A stretch of 64,000 nt of DNA from Spartinivicinus poritis (GTDB lineage: Bacteria; Pseudomonadota; Gammaproteobacteria; Pseudomonadales; Zooshikellaceae), in the NCBI RefSeq assembly GCF_028858535.1, contig NZ_JAPMOU010000008.1, positions 106,525-170,524 of the forward strand, read 5' to 3'. The notes beneath the pieces are model-generated. The model saw nothing but the letters and a program-made list of their open reading frames with translations, did not search any database and had not been told where the DNA came from. Shown piece by piece: positions 37,037 to 46,551 of the stretch (positions are counted from its first letter, which is position 1; every line of letters begins with the position of its first letter). A program made the translations under genes and the position numbers.

Positions 37037-38551
37037 TTATTGTTTTATGGGGATATAACGAACAGGCTCTCGTACGGTTTTATAATGTAAGGTTTCTATG
37101 GGCCCAATAGAAGTGGCTTCTGAATTGGTGACCCCTCGATTGACATTATAGGGATCAACAAATTCACCATAGAAGCCTTCCGGATTGATTTTATAGTCGA
37201 CAGTTAAACTACCGTGCCCAGCATCATTACCCAAATATTTGGTGGGGTCATTCCAGGTTTCGTCATCCAGGTTGGTTGTGAGCTTAATGTCAATTAATAC
37301 CGCATCACAAAGAGGAGTGATTTCTTCATAGTTAGTTGGCCAGCCAGCACCACCAGAGGTTTTCGGATATTCTGCCCAGTCGCCTCCTTTCATAGGGCAT
37401 GCCCCACCACCATTAAAAGCTGCGCGGTCAGGATGGTGGACACCATATAAATGGGTTCCGGTTGCTTTTACGACTTTTTTATTACCTGCTTGGGTGTGGT
37501 GAGCGTTTGTTAAATAAAAGCGAGGCTGTTGGGTAACCTGGGTTTTTAAACGACGTTCACCACGGTCAACTAAATGTTCGTAGTAGGAGCCTTCAGGTCG
37601 AATATATGAAAAATCTCGATTGGAGTTATTATCAAATACGGCGGTTAAAAACAGATATTTCTCATTAAAAAATGGACGCTCTATCAGATAAAACTCTGCT
37701 TTGGTTTTATTGGTATTGATTGCCTGCCAGTCAACTTCGTTAGCAGTGCCTGTATTTACCCAGGCTCTGGCGTCTTCAAACAGGTTGAGTCGTAAAATAT
37801 TGGTATAGTTTTCGTTAATATCTAAACCTGCCCGTTTACCTAAAGGGCCTATTTTATTAGCAGCAGGCTGAGCAAAGGCAAACGCCATTGCTTTTTTGGC
37901 ATATGGAAATTGGAAATCAGACATGGTGCAATACCAGTGGGGGAGATCAATAGGTTGGTGATTGCTGTATTTGGCTTGATATTTGGGGTGATGAATGGGC
38001 AGGTCAATGTATTTTAAATAGCCATTTTCATCCACTTTATCTTGTGGGAGTTTATAACCACTCCAGCTTTCGTCAGGTAAATAATGGCTATAACTATTGG
38101 TGAGGGCAGTTAAAAATTTTTTATCAAAAATATCAGCATTTTGAGGAATACCTTTAGCACCGGCTTTGCGATACTCCCGAATCATGCCATTGTCTTGTAC
38201 ACGCCACAAGCCGTGTTTACCCTCACCAATCATGGTAAATACTTGCTCGACAATATTCACAAAACGGTAGGTATTATTAGTGCTCATATAGCCAAAATAA
38301 ACCGGCAAGTGAGGTATTTTGGAGTGAGTGGTAGCAGGCCTAGGGGTTAGGTTACTGGTGTAGTAAAACGGATCATCACCTGTTAAGTCGGTGTGATCAA
38401 TAGGAGGAGCGGTTGCTAGCATCCTGTTGGGAGCACTGCATTTTCCAATAAACTCGGCTGGTAATTGAGAGTTGGCATAGCTGACCTGAGATAAAGCCGC
38501 CAACATAATCTGAAAGCCAGTTAGGCAGGTGAGAATTTTATTCATCATCAT
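37037..38551 (-). CDS. Secreted protein of about 500 residues, unknown
   Basis: About 504 residues from the ATG cluster at 38545-38551, giving a normal signal peptide (MMMNKILTCLTGFQIMLAALSQVSYA); an earlier ATG at 38584 is possible. The mature protein is large, globular and polar, with several cysteines (GKCSAPN, WYCTMSD, GACPMKGG, PLCDAV) suggesting export. Distinctive stretches are LTGDDPFYYTSNLTPRP and THLYGVHHPDRAAFNGGGACPM. I do not recognise a family. It lies upstream of, but separated from, the redox operon by the GNAT gene. Confidence 0.65.
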   Translation of the reverse strand: MMMNKILTCLTGFQIMLAALSQVSYANSQLPAEFIGKCSAPNRMLATAPPIDHTDLTGDDPFYYTSNLTPRPATTHSKIPHLPVYFGYMSTNNTYRFVNIVEQVFTMIGEGKHGLWRVQDNGMIREYRKAGAKGIPQNADIFDKKFLTALTNSYSHYLPDESWSGYKLPQDKVDENGYLKYIDLPIHHPKYQAKYSNHQPIDLPHWYCTMSDFQFPYAKKAMAFAFAQPAANKIGPLGKRAGLDINENYTNILRLNLFEDARAWVNTGTANEVDWQAINTNKTKAEFYLIERPFFNEKYLFLTAVFDNNSNRDFSYIRPEGSYYEHLVDRGERRLKTQVTQQPRFYLTNAHHTQAGNKKVVKATGTHLYGVHHPDRAAFNGGGACPMKGGDWAEYPKTSGGAGWPTNYEEITPLCDAVLIDIKLTTNLDDETWNDPTKYLGNDAGHGSLTVDYKINPEGFYGEFVDPYNVNRGVTNSEATSIGPIETLHYKTVREPVRYIPIKQ

Positions 38552-38734
38552 TTTGTAATTACGTAATTGAATGATACACATCAAAGTAGGTAAACAACTT
38601 ATGTTGTCTTTTTTATGGTGAGTATTGTTTAGATGTAATATTCATAGTCAAGTTTTTTACGGTGGTGTTGTCGTAAAGAGGCAAGAATTGAGGATGGGGT
38701 TGGGTAACTTATGATCTGTGGTAGCTCAACTTTT

Positions 38735-38968
38735 GGGTACTTCTAATAATTGTTGATAAAGTAATCAAGTAAGAGTAGCTAAGGCTGGTTGCCTTTTTAG
38801 GCAAGCTAACACAATACAAGACCTTGTCAGGTGCCTTTCAGGACTTTCTGATAAATCTGCACTCGGTGTTGTTGCTTTTCGACAGGCTACCAGCATGCCT
38901 TCAACACAATGGTTTGATTATGAATTTACCAAAAGGCCATGGGCAGAAAACAATTATTAGAGGTGCCC
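38735..38968. mobile_element. Candidate miniature inverted-repeat element (about 234 bp)
   Basis: The left end reads GGGTACTTCTAATAATTGTT (38735-38754) and the right end, on the minus strand, GGGCACCTCTAATAATTGTT (38949-38968): 18 of 20 positions match as terminal inverted repeats. A perfect copy of the right end occurs at 47325-47344. The interior has no credible protein. The duplicated target, if any, is only TTT. It looks like a short non-autonomous element or a remnant of one. Confidence 0.45.
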
Positions 38969-39090
38969 TTTATTACAAACGGTTTCTTTTAGTTACAAAG
39001 GTTATATAGAATTAACAGTAAGCTTTTGCCAACATAGAAGGGCATCTGCAACAGGTGCAAGTGAGGTTGTAGTTAGAACATACGTGTTCT

Positions 39091-39110
39091 TAAGTTAAGT
39101 TAAGTTAAGT
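39091..39110. repeat. Four tandem copies of TAAGT
   Basis: A short pentanucleotide tandem repeat, TAAGT four times, follows a GAACA/TGTTC inverted repeat (39076-39089). Too short and non-coding to be a phase switch of a gene that I can see. Confidence 0.8.
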
Positions 39111-39137
39111 TATTTTATCTCCTAGATAGAGTGTAAG

Positions 39138-39166
39138 GCCTGCTAATATTTAGCAGGCTTTTTTTT
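39138..39166 (+). terminator. Strong intrinsic terminator on the plus strand
   Basis: Perfect 8-bp arms GCCTGCTA and TAGCAGGC with a 5-base loop, followed by eight Ts. There is no plus-strand protein gene in the preceding 2 kb (the nearest ends at 36959), so it may end an unannotated small RNA starting in 38970-39130. The metR gene on the other strand ends nearby but would lack the T-run. Confidence 0.75.
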
Positions 39167-39181
39167 GCCTGTTAAGGGGCT

Positions 39182-40150
39182 TTAGCCAGAATGCCCAGGA
39201 TCTCTAATATCTGATGAAATATTCGGGCTAGCTGTGTCTGCCATTTTAATCCCCGCCAATGCTTCAAAAGATACATCTTTTGCCGTTAATAAAAAGTCTT
39301 TCATAAAAGGCGTGTTTAGTTGATCATCTCGAACCGCTGCATATAAAGTGGCCCAAACGCCAGCAGGCCCTAATGGTTTAGCCTGTACATAACCTTTTTC
39401 CAGGTATTCTGTTAGCGCCCAATTAGGTAAGTTGCATACGCCTCTACCACTAGCAACCAGTTGAATCATCATTAAGGTGAGTTCTGCCGTCCGAATATGC
39501 GCGGGCTCGATATCTGCCGGGTCTAAAAATTGTTTAAAAATATCCAGCCGGTCATGCTCAACTGGGTAAATAATCAGGGTTTCTTGGGCCAGGTCGGCGG
39601 GCTCAATAAATGGCTTGGTAGCTAAGAGGTGTTGGTTGGCAACTGCTAATAAGCTTTCATATTTAAACAAGGGGATATAGCTGATTCCGGTAATCTCCTG
39701 AGGGTCAGCAGTGACCACCAGGTCTAAGTCCCCTCGGGCTAGGGCGGGTAGGGGGGCAAAATTAAAACCGCTGGCCAAGTCCATCTCGACTTCAGGCCAG
39801 TTGTTTCTAAATTGATCAATAGTTGGCATTAGCCACTGATAGCAGCTATGGCATTCGATAGCCATATGCAATCTGCCTGCTTCTCCACCTGCCAGACGGC
39901 TTAAGTCTCGTTCAGCTGAGCGAACCAATGGCAGGACATCTTGCGCTAAATTAAGCAGTCTTTTGCCGGCAGTCGTAAAGCGCAAAGGCTTGGTTTTTCG
40001 AATAAATAACTGGCAGCCAATTCTTTCTTCCAAGTCTTTTATCTGGTGAGAAAGGGCTGACTGAGTTAAATGTAGCCGTTCAGCGGTTTCTACCAAGCTG
40101 CCAGATTCTTTTAAGGTGGCTAGCGTTTTCAGGTGGCGAAGTTCAAGCAT
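39182..40150 (-). CDS. metR: LysR-family methionine regulator MetR
   Basis: The 322-residue protein has an N-terminal winged helix (RHLKTLATLKESGSLVETAERLHLTQSALSHQIKDLE) and the LysR effector domain. MetR uses homocysteine as coactivator of metE and related genes. The divergent placement next to metE, 138 bases apart, is the classic arrangement. The last 30 residues are a polar tail. Confidence 0.92.
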   Translation of the reverse strand: MLELRHLKTLATLKESGSLVETAERLHLTQSALSHQIKDLEERIGCQLFIRKTKPLRFTTAGKRLLNLAQDVLPLVRSAERDLSRLAGGEAGRLHMAIECHSCYQWLMPTIDQFRNNWPEVEMDLASGFNFAPLPALARGDLDLVVTADPQEITGISYIPLFKYESLLAVANQHLLATKPFIEPADLAQETLIIYPVEHDRLDIFKQFLDPADIEPAHIRTAELTLMMIQLVASGRGVCNLPNWALTEYLEKGYVQAKPLGPAGVWATLYAAVRDDQLNTPFMKDFLLTAKDVSFEALAGIKMADTASPNISSDIRDPGHSG

Positions 40151-40183
40151 GGCTTTAAAGGATCATCATAAGGAATCAAGTTT

Positions 40184-40205
40184 AATATTCTTCAAGTTGA
40201 ATATT
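40184..40205. promoter_or_regulatory. Palindrome in the metR-metE intergenic region
   Basis: Perfect 7-bp arms AATATTC and GAATATT flank the centre TTCAAGTT, with a TTCAA/TTGAA core that resembles the TGAA...TTCA theme of MetR sites. The position between divergent metR and metE fits an operator controlling both. Confidence 0.45.
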
Positions 40206-40288
40206 AATAAAATGAGTTTGATTCAAGTGTAAGTGATTTCCATACTAAGGTCCATTGAGTTGAAGGGCTAACATGGGAACAGATCAAA

Positions 40289-42592
40289 ATGACAATTGCA
40301 CATAGTTTGGGTTTTCCGCGGATTGGTAAACAACGGGAGCTAAAAAAAGCGGTTGAAGCCTTCTGGCGAGGGGGGGTAAGCCAAGAGCAGCTTTTGGCGG
40401 AAGGCAAAGCATTAAGACAGCAGCATTGGCAGTGGCAGGCAGAGGCTGGGTTGGATTACGTGCCGGTTGGCGATTTTGCCTGGTACGATCAGGTATTGAA
40501 TTTATCTTGTACGCTGGGGGTTATTCCCTCTCGATTTTTGTCAGATACCCAACAAACCTCCACAACAGTTGATTTAGACCTTTATTTTAAAATGGCTAGA
40601 GGCTATACCAGTGATCAAGGTGAAGTCGCTGCCTGTGAAATGACCAAGTGGTTTGATACTAATTATCATTATTTAGTACCAGAATTTACAGAAAACCAGT
40701 CATTTAAGATTTCCAGCAACCAGTTATTGGAAGAAATAGAAGAAGCTAGCCAGCTGGGGTTAAAGCCAAAACCCGTTTTATTAGGCCCTTTAAGCTATTT
40801 ATGGTTAGGCAAAGCCAAAGGCAGTGATTTTGATAAACTGACGTTGCTTGATGAACTTGTTAGTGTCTACGGCGAATTACTCGCTAAAATAGCTGCATTA
40901 GGGGTTGAATGGGTGCAATTGGATGAGCCCATTTTAACCCTGGACTTACCAAACAGTTGGCGTCAGGGTTTTGAGACTGCCTATAATCGCCTGCAAAGCA
41001 GCTCGGTTAATATACTACTGGCGACTTATTTTGGTGCATTAGCTGATAACCTGGCTGCTACTATTAATTTACCTACTGAAGGTTTACATATAGATTTAGT
41101 GCGAGCGCCTGAGCAACTGACATCGGTAGTTGATCAATTGCCTGCCTATAAAGTGTTATCGGTTGGGGTTGTTAATGGTCGAAATGTGTGGCGTACGGAT
41201 TTAAATGGTTGGTTAGATCGATTAAAACCTGTCAAACAAAAGCTTGGAGAGCGTTTATGGGTAGGGCCAAGTTGTTCATTATTACATTCACCCGTTGATG
41301 TAGATCAGGAACAAGGGTTTGCCGAAGATGTTCGTCAGTGGTTGGCATTTGCTGTACAAAAAAATAAAGAAATTGCCGTATTAGCTAGAGCACTTAATGG
41401 TGATGACTCGAAAGAGATTAATATTGCATTTGAGAAATCTTCTTTAGCCTTTAAAGCAAAGCACAACTCTAGCCGTATTCATGATCAAGCTGTACAAGCC
41501 AGAGTTCAGGCCATTGCTGATACTATGGCAACACGCCAACTGCCGTACCATGAGCGAATTGAATTACAGCGTCAGCAATTAAAATTACCATTATTACCAA
41601 CTACGACAATTGGTTCATTCCCGCAAACCACTGCTATTCGAGCCGCTAGAAAAGCATTTAAGGCAGGCAAAACGACTGAAGCGGATTACCGGGCAGAAAT
41701 GCAACGGCAAATAGCGGAAGCCGTTAGTCGCCAGGAAGCGTTGGACTTGGATGTTTTAGTGCATGGCGAAGCTGAACGTAATGATATGGTGGAATATTTT
41801 GGTGAACAATTATCAGGCTTTTTATTTAGTCAGCATGGTTGGGTACAAAGCTATGGTTCACGCTGTGTGAAACCGCCGATTATTTTAGGGGATATAAAGC
41901 GAGAGCAGCCAATGACGGTTGAGTGGATTCGCTATGCCCAAAGCTTAACGGAAAAGCCCTTAAAAGGCATGTTAACAGGTCCAGTCACAATGCTCTGCTG
42001 GTCATTTCCCAGAGAAGACGTAAGCCGTGAAGTCAGCTGTTTACAATTAGCATTAGCATTAAGGGATGAAGTACAGGATTTAGAAAAGGCGGGCACTCAT
42101 GTCATACAAATTGATGAGCCAGCCATTCGAGAAGGCTTGCCTTTAAGAAAAGCAGAATGGCAACAATATTTAGACTGGGCGGTGCGCTGCTTTAAAATTG
42201 CCTCTTGCGGAGTAGAAAATACCACGCAAATACATACCCACATGTGTTATAGCGAATTTAATGACATTATTGAGGCAATAGCAGCGTTAGATGCAGATGT
42301 GATCACCATTGAAACATCCCGATCAGATATGGAGTTGCTGGATGCCTTCGAACATTTTGCATACCCCAATGATATAGGCCCAGGTGTTTATGATATTCAT
42401 TCGCCTAATGTACCAAGCCCTGCATGGATTAAACAATTATTGAAAAAAGCGGCGAATAAAATTGCTCTGGAACGGTTATGGGTTAACCCAGATTGTGGCT
42501 TAAAAACCCGTGATTGGGCCGAAACAGAACAAGCATTGGCTAATATGGTGGCAGTGGCTAAAGAGTTACGAGAGGAGTATCAAGCTGTTTAG
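40289..42592 (+). CDS. metE: Cobalamin-independent methionine synthase
   Basis: The 767-residue protein has the double-barrel MetE layout. The N-terminal barrel begins [22 protein letters not shown]; the C-terminal catalytic barrel carries [16 protein letters not shown], the zinc-site His/Cys in [10 protein letters not shown] and [15 protein letters not shown], and [16 protein letters not shown]. It transfers the methyl group of 5-methyl-tetrahydropteroyl-triglutamate to homocysteine. Regulated by the divergent metR. Confidence 0.96.
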   Translation: MTIAHSLGFPRIGKQRELKKAVEAFWRGGVSQEQLLAEGKALRQQHWQWQAEAGLDYVPVGDFAWYDQVLNLSCTLGVIPSRFLSDTQQTSTTVDLDLYFKMARGYTSDQGEVAACEMTKWFDTNYHYLVPEFTENQSFKISSNQLLEEIEEASQLGLKPKPVLLGPLSYLWLGKAKGSDFDKLTLLDELVSVYGELLAKIAALGVEWVQLDEPILTLDLPNSWRQGFETAYNRLQSSSVNILLATYFGALADNLAATINLPTEGLHIDLVRAPEQLTSVVDQLPAYKVLSVGVVNGRNVWRTDLNGWLDRLKPVKQKLGERLWVGPSCSLLHSPVDVDQEQGFAEDVRQWLAFAVQKNKEIAVLARALNGDDSKEINIAFEKSSLAFKAKHNSSRIHDQAVQARVQAIADTMATRQLPYHERIELQRQQLKLPLLPTTTIGSFPQTTAIRAARKAFKAGKTTEADYRAEMQRQIAEAVSRQEALDLDVLVHGEAERNDMVEYFGEQLSGFLFSQHGWVQSYGSRCVKPPIILGDIKREQPMTVEWIRYAQSLTEKPLKGMLTGPVTMLCWSFPREDVSREVSCLQLALALRDEVQDLEKAGTHVIQIDEPAIREGLPLRKAEWQQYLDWAVRCFKIASCGVENTTQIHTHMCYSEFNDIIEAIAALDADVITIETSRSDMELLDAFEHFAYPNDIGPGVYDIHSPNVPSPAWIKQLLKKAANKIALERLWVNPDCGLKTRDWAETEQALANMVAVAKELREEYQAV

Positions 42593-42663
42593 AAAATAAT
42601 ATAAAAGATCTGCGTATGGAGCACTAGTGGTGCATGAGCAACGTTAGGTAATAGACTTCAAAG

Positions 42664-42747
42664 CCATTTATTTTTCTGGCAAGGCGCCTTTTTGTCGGCA
42701 TAGTGGGCCTAAGTCAAGAAAAGGCAACACAGCCAGAGAATAAATGG
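42664..42747. repeat. Long imperfect hairpin downstream of metE
   Basis: CCATTTATTTTTCTGGC (42664-42680) pairs with GCCAGAGAATAAATGG (42732-42747) with one mismatch and one bulge; inner segments GCCTTTT and GAAAAGGC can also pair. The 84-base structure between metE and the convergent secretion-type gene has no T-run, so it may be a stability hairpin, or a remnant of a small inverted-repeat element. Confidence 0.45.
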
Positions 42748-42782
42748 AGAAGAAGGTGTTACCTTATTTTGAGCATGGACCA

Positions 42783-43784
42783 CTAAGCCACAGTAGTCAT
42801 TGGTGGTCCACCTTTGATAATGCTATAAGCCATCCATACGGCAATTAATACATAAACCAGGCGAGGTACCCACTCGGTTACCATGCTGGTATACAAGTTA
42901 ATTTGCTCAGTTTCCATTTTGGCGCAACGCAACAGCATTCCACTTAAGTCTCCTGCGTGTTCCCCCGTTGAGATTAATTGCGCAATGGTGGGTGCTGTGT
43001 TTTCTAAGCTTGAGAATGCTTGCGTGAAATTATCGCCTGCTTGTAGTGATTGCTCAATTTCTTCAAACTGTTGGCGTAGCAGCTGATTTTCTATAAAACG
43101 ATAGGCTTTAGGTACGGCTTCCATAATGGGTAGCCCTGCTTGCAGTAATAATCCTAGTGCTTGGATAAAGTCTCGGGTTTGTATGCGTACATACCAGCTG
43201 CCAAAATAAGGGAAGTGGATTGTCAATTTATCCCAACTGCCTTTCAGTGCCCCTAAAAAGCCATGACGAATCCAATAGGGTAGTCGCCAACCAATGTAAG
43301 CAATGGCTCCCAGTTGACCAAGTAAGAACAAATTACCGGCGATATAGGCAAACAGTGTTATATTGCCTTGAAATAAAGCTGGAAACTGTCGAATAAATAC
43401 AGCACAAATTAAGATAACGATAGGAAATACTAAACGGCTTTTGATTTGCTTAAGTTGAGAAGCACTGGTTTGGTATATTTCAGCTAATTGACGAAATATT
43501 GCGGTATGAACGCCACCAGCTTCTGCCACTGATATTAGATAAGCATCCCGGTCTGTTAAGAGTCCTGCACGTTTTCCTGCTGTGGATAACGGCTGACCAC
43601 GTTTTATATCCCTCAAAACAAGTTTTGCTCGTTTAGCTATTTGGTCATCACCTTGGGTGAGTAGGTTGATAGCGTGCTCCATTGATAATCCCGACTGTTC
43701 TAACCGACTTAACTGAATAAATAAATGGGCACGCTGCTGGTGAGATAGTGGGGAGTGTTTAGTGGGGTATCCAGGTTTAGGCAT
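42783..43784 (-). CDS. Type II secretion/type IV pilus inner-membrane platform (GspF/PilC-like), orphan
   Basis: The 333-residue protein contains two GspF repeats: QRAHLFIQLSRLEQSGLSMEHAINLL at the N-terminus and TRDFIQALGLLLQAGLPIMEAVPKAY in the second half, each followed by hydrophobic helices (about 120-170 and 305-330). GspF/PilC proteins form the inner-membrane platform for pseudopilin assembly. No other T2SS or pilus gene is close, so it may work with components elsewhere. It is somewhat shorter than typical (about 400). Confidence 0.8.
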   Translation of the reverse strand: MPKPGYPTKHSPLSHQQRAHLFIQLSRLEQSGLSMEHAINLLTQGDDQIAKRAKLVLRDIKRGQPLSTAGKRAGLLTDRDAYLISVAEAGGVHTAIFRQLAEIYQTSASQLKQIKSRLVFPIVILICAVFIRQFPALFQGNITLFAYIAGNLFLLGQLGAIAYIGWRLPYWIRHGFLGALKGSWDKLTIHFPYFGSWYVRIQTRDFIQALGLLLQAGLPIMEAVPKAYRFIENQLLRQQFEEIEQSLQAGDNFTQAFSSLENTAPTIAQLISTGEHAGDLSGMLLRCAKMETEQINLYTSMVTEWVPRLVYVLIAVWMAYSIIKGGPPMTTVA

Positions 43785-43860
43785 AGTGAATCGTATGTTG
43801 TCTTAATCTCTGATAGTTTATACTGTTAAAGTATGGGGTAAGAAAAGCCATTTAAAAGTA

Positions 43861-43889
43861 AAATAAAAAACCGCCGATCAATTCGGCGG
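43861..43889 (-). terminator. Intrinsic terminator of the solute-binding protein gene
   Basis: On the minus strand, CCGCCG and CGGCGG arms with a 7-base loop are followed by TTTTTTATTT, 35 bases past the stop of the 43924-44718 gene. A second stem nearby (GGGAG/CTCCC) may extend it. Confidence 0.85.
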
Positions 43890-43923
43890 CCTTGGGGAGG
43901 TGTGCTTTTTAACCACTCCCTCG

Positions 43924-44718
43924 TTAAAAAGTAAAATTGGCTACTTTCTTTTGTTGGGTATACTTATTGATTATGGTAGTTAAAGTACCATTGGTTTTTA
44001 TCTTATTTAATTGTTTATTGAACTTGGGGATCAGACTTTTCCACTTTTTTCCAAATAGAAAACGATAGTCAAAACCGTTAACCTCTTGCTCAGAAAAATA
44101 CAAGTCTGCGGTCCAGTTATTTTGTAGAGCTAACCATTGACCAGTTAATTGAGCAACAATGCCAGTGGACGTTCGTTTTTTTGTAATGAGCTTTAAAACA
44201 TTGAGGTTGGTGTTGGTTTCTTTTTTTATAATTTGTTGGCTGTCAAAATAAGGCTGTAAGGTAGGATAGTGATAACCAATATGAGTCACCACATTTTTTC
44301 CAAATAAGTCTTCAGGTTTGCTGTATTTAACTGGAGCTGATTTAAGAGACCAGACAACGTCTTTTACCCGCATGATAGTATCACTGTACTCAACTTTATC
44401 TCGTTGATCTATCCATTCAATAGCGAAGGGGAGCACATCAATTTTACCACTATACAGCTGCCTTTTTAAACGGTTTTGAGGCAGCAGCACCGTTTTGACT
44501 TCATAGCCAAGCTGGCTTGCAATTATCTTTAGTGTGTCAGTAATAATCCCTTCATAATTGTCTAATTGGTCTTGTTTATTAAATAAATAAGGAGGGTAAG
44601 AGTCAGGGGTGATGCCATATTTCAGCATGCGGTTATTTGTGTCAGCAACGATAGACTGAAAGAATAGTGACGGAAGTAAGAAAGACGCTACAAATGTTAA
44701 AATATTAATGAGCTTCAT
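43924..44718 (-). CDS. Periplasmic solute-binding protein, SBP_bac_3 family
   Basis: The 264-residue product has a signal peptide (cleavage near SIVADT) and the family 3 pattern: KYGITPDSYPPYLFNKQDQLDNYEGIITDTLKIIA, KIDVLPFAIEWIDQRDKVEYS, and a terminal helix LNKIKTNGTLTTIINKY. It binds a small polar molecule in the periplasm. No transporter partners are adjacent. Paralogue of 11038-11841, but only distantly similar. Confidence 0.82.
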   Translation of the reverse strand: MKLINILTFVASFLLPSLFFQSIVADTNNRMLKYGITPDSYPPYLFNKQDQLDNYEGIITDTLKIIASQLGYEVKTVLLPQNRLKRQLYSGKIDVLPFAIEWIDQRDKVEYSDTIMRVKDVVWSLKSAPVKYSKPEDLFGKNVVTHIGYHYPTLQPYFDSQQIIKKETNTNLNVLKLITKKRTSTGIVAQLTGQWLALQNNWTADLYFSEQEVNGFDYRFLFGKKWKSLIPKFNKQLNKIKTNGTLTTIINKYTQQKKVANFTF

Positions 44719-44834
44719 GCCTAACCTTCGCTAAAAAATCAATATTTTTTATTTTAGTGTGGGTAGGCGAGAAGCGACAATAGAATTTTATATGTTGTTT
44801 GTATTAGGTTTTTCCTATTTATAAGTTTACTGCT

Positions 44835-46355
44835 TTATGAAACTAAATTATGTTTTTTCTCTAAGTAATAAGTTAGATGATTATACTGTTTGCGGTTTAT
44901 CAGTAAGCCGACTTTTGTTCGCCGCCATAGGATGTCATCAGCCTGATTGACCCATTCATGTTTAACCAAGTAATCCACTTCGCACCCATATAAACCAGCA
45001 CCAAAATAAGGTCCCATCATTTCAGGGCCTTTGATTCCTTCAAGAAATTGAGAACAACAGCTACCATAGCTGTGTACATAGCGGTCTATTATTTTAGGCT
45101 CTAGCCAAGGAAATTCTTGTTCAAATCGCTGCTGTAAACCTGCTACCCCTTCACTTAAATCCCCACCTGGAAGTGGGGTATGTTGAGTCCAGGGTTTTTC
45201 CATATTGGCAAAGTAAGGGGTGAGTTTTTCCATCGCGGCTTCCGCCAGTTTACGGTAAGTCGTTATTTTTCCGCCAAATACTGATAGTAATGGAGAATGT
45301 CCCTCTTGGTGATCAATCGTTAAGGTATAATCACGGGTAATAGCGGAAGGGTCACTTGACTCATCATCACAAAGGGGGCGTACACCTGCATAACTGTAAA
45401 CTATATCTGCTTCGCTAATATGCTGCTTAAAGTGGTTATTGGTGATATTGATAAGATAGTCAATTTCTGTAGCTGAGATTTTTACTCGTCTGGGGTCTCC
45501 TTGATATTCAACATCAGTAGTACCAATTAATGAAAAATCATTTAAATAGGGAATAACAAAAACAATCCGTTGATCGTTGTTTTGTAGAATATAAGCCTCG
45601 TTACCATCATGCAGTTTAGGTACGACAATATGACTACCTTTGATTAAACGAATTTTATAGGGGGATTGGGTGTGAATATGCTGTTGTAGAATATTAGCAA
45701 CCCAGGGACCGGCAGCATTCACAATACCTTTACAATAATGGGTTGTAAGTTGTTGAGTTTGTTCGTCTCGCAACACCACCTTCCAGTGGGTATTCTCACG
45801 AAATGCCTCAACAAAAGATGTTCGATTTCGAATATCGGCGCCACCTTGAAAGGCTGACTGAATATTGGTAATGACCAGCCTAGCATCATCTACCCAGCAG
45901 TCAGCATACTCAAAGCCTTGTTTAATTTTTTCGTCTAATGCAGAGTCTTCAGCAAAACGGACCCCACGAGAGGCTTCTAATGATTCCCGCTTACCTAAAT
46001 GGTCATATAAAAATAAACCTGTACGAATCATCCATGCTGGGCGTAGATGGGGTTGATGTGGTAACACGAAGCGCATAGGTTTAACCAAATGGGGAGCTAT
46101 TTTTAATAACACTTCTCGCTCTTGTAATGCTTCTTTCACTAACCTAAATTCATAATGCTCCAAGTAGCGTAAACCTCCGTGAATCAGTTTGCTGCTGGCT
46201 GATGACGTGGCTGATGCAAAATCCTGCTGTTCGCAAATAAGTACTTTTAATCCACGCCCCGCTGCATCAGCAGCAATGCCTGCACCATTGATACCACCGC
46301 CAATAATAATCAGATCTAAAGGGGTAGCTGGGGTAATACCGACTGATGCATCCAT
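44835..46355 (-). CDS. glpD: Aerobic glycerol-3-phosphate dehydrogenase
   Basis: The 506-residue flavoprotein opens with the FAD motif PLDLIIIGGGINGAGIAADAAGRG and has SSASSKLIHGGLRYLEHYEFRLVKEALQER, the family signature, plus SVFGGKITTYRKLAE. It oxidises glycerol-3-phosphate to dihydroxyacetone phosphate at the membrane and passes electrons to quinone. The gene lies after glpR with two GlpR-type operators in between. The downstream gap of 116 bases has no clear signals. Confidence 0.95.
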   Translation of the reverse strand: MDASVGITPATPLDLIIIGGGINGAGIAADAAGRGLKVLICEQQDFASATSSASSKLIHGGLRYLEHYEFRLVKEALQEREVLLKIAPHLVKPMRFVLPHQPHLRPAWMIRTGLFLYDHLGKRESLEASRGVRFAEDSALDEKIKQGFEYADCWVDDARLVITNIQSAFQGGADIRNRTSFVEAFRENTHWKVVLRDEQTQQLTTHYCKGIVNAAGPWVANILQQHIHTQSPYKIRLIKGSHIVVPKLHDGNEAYILQNNDQRIVFVIPYLNDFSLIGTTDVEYQGDPRRVKISATEIDYLINITNNHFKQHISEADIVYSYAGVRPLCDDESSDPSAITRDYTLTIDHQEGHSPLLSVFGGKITTYRKLAEAAMEKLTPYFANMEKPWTQHTPLPGGDLSEGVAGLQQRFEQEFPWLEPKIIDRYVHSYGSCCSQFLEGIKGPEMMGPYFGAGLYGCEVDYLVKHEWVNQADDILWRRTKVGLLINRKQYNHLTYYLEKKHNLVS

Positions 46356-46436
46356 AAATTACTTGTATCCTTTTGAGGTTAAAGCCTAAAGGTGTGTGCT
46401 AAAAATGACTTTTTTGAGCCTTGCTAGTTAGCCTTG

Positions 46437-46475
46437 AATGTCAGGTCTCGAACATTATTTTCGAAAAAGAACATT
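46437..46475 (-). promoter_or_regulatory. Tandem GlpR operators upstream of glpD
   Basis: Two adjoining 20-base sites match the E. coli GlpR consensus WATKYTCGWTAWCGAMCATW. Site 46456-46475 (TATTTTCGAAAAAGAACATT) matches 18 of 20 positions and site 46437-46456 matches 16 of 20. They lie 82-120 bases before the glpD start. This predicts GlpR repression of glpD relieved by glycerol-3-phosphate. Confidence 0.75.
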
Positions 46476-46551
46476 TTCCCAAGTGTAACGTGTGCATATT
46501 GATAGATACAAGTAAGAAAAGTGGCTATTAAAAAGAAATAGTAGGAAAGGT

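Noticed and set aside
38824..39009. Plus-strand 61-codon ORF
   Set aside because: Crosses the right end of the candidate mini-element, no ribosome site, GTG start and no protein-like pattern.
39091..39110. CRISPR-like or phase-variable repeat
   Set aside because: Only four 5-base units without spacers, and not in or near a coding start.
40151..40288. Riboswitch (SAM or cobalamin) before metE
   Set aside because: Only 138 bases separate divergent metR and metE, with no long conserved folds; a MetR-type palindrome explains control.
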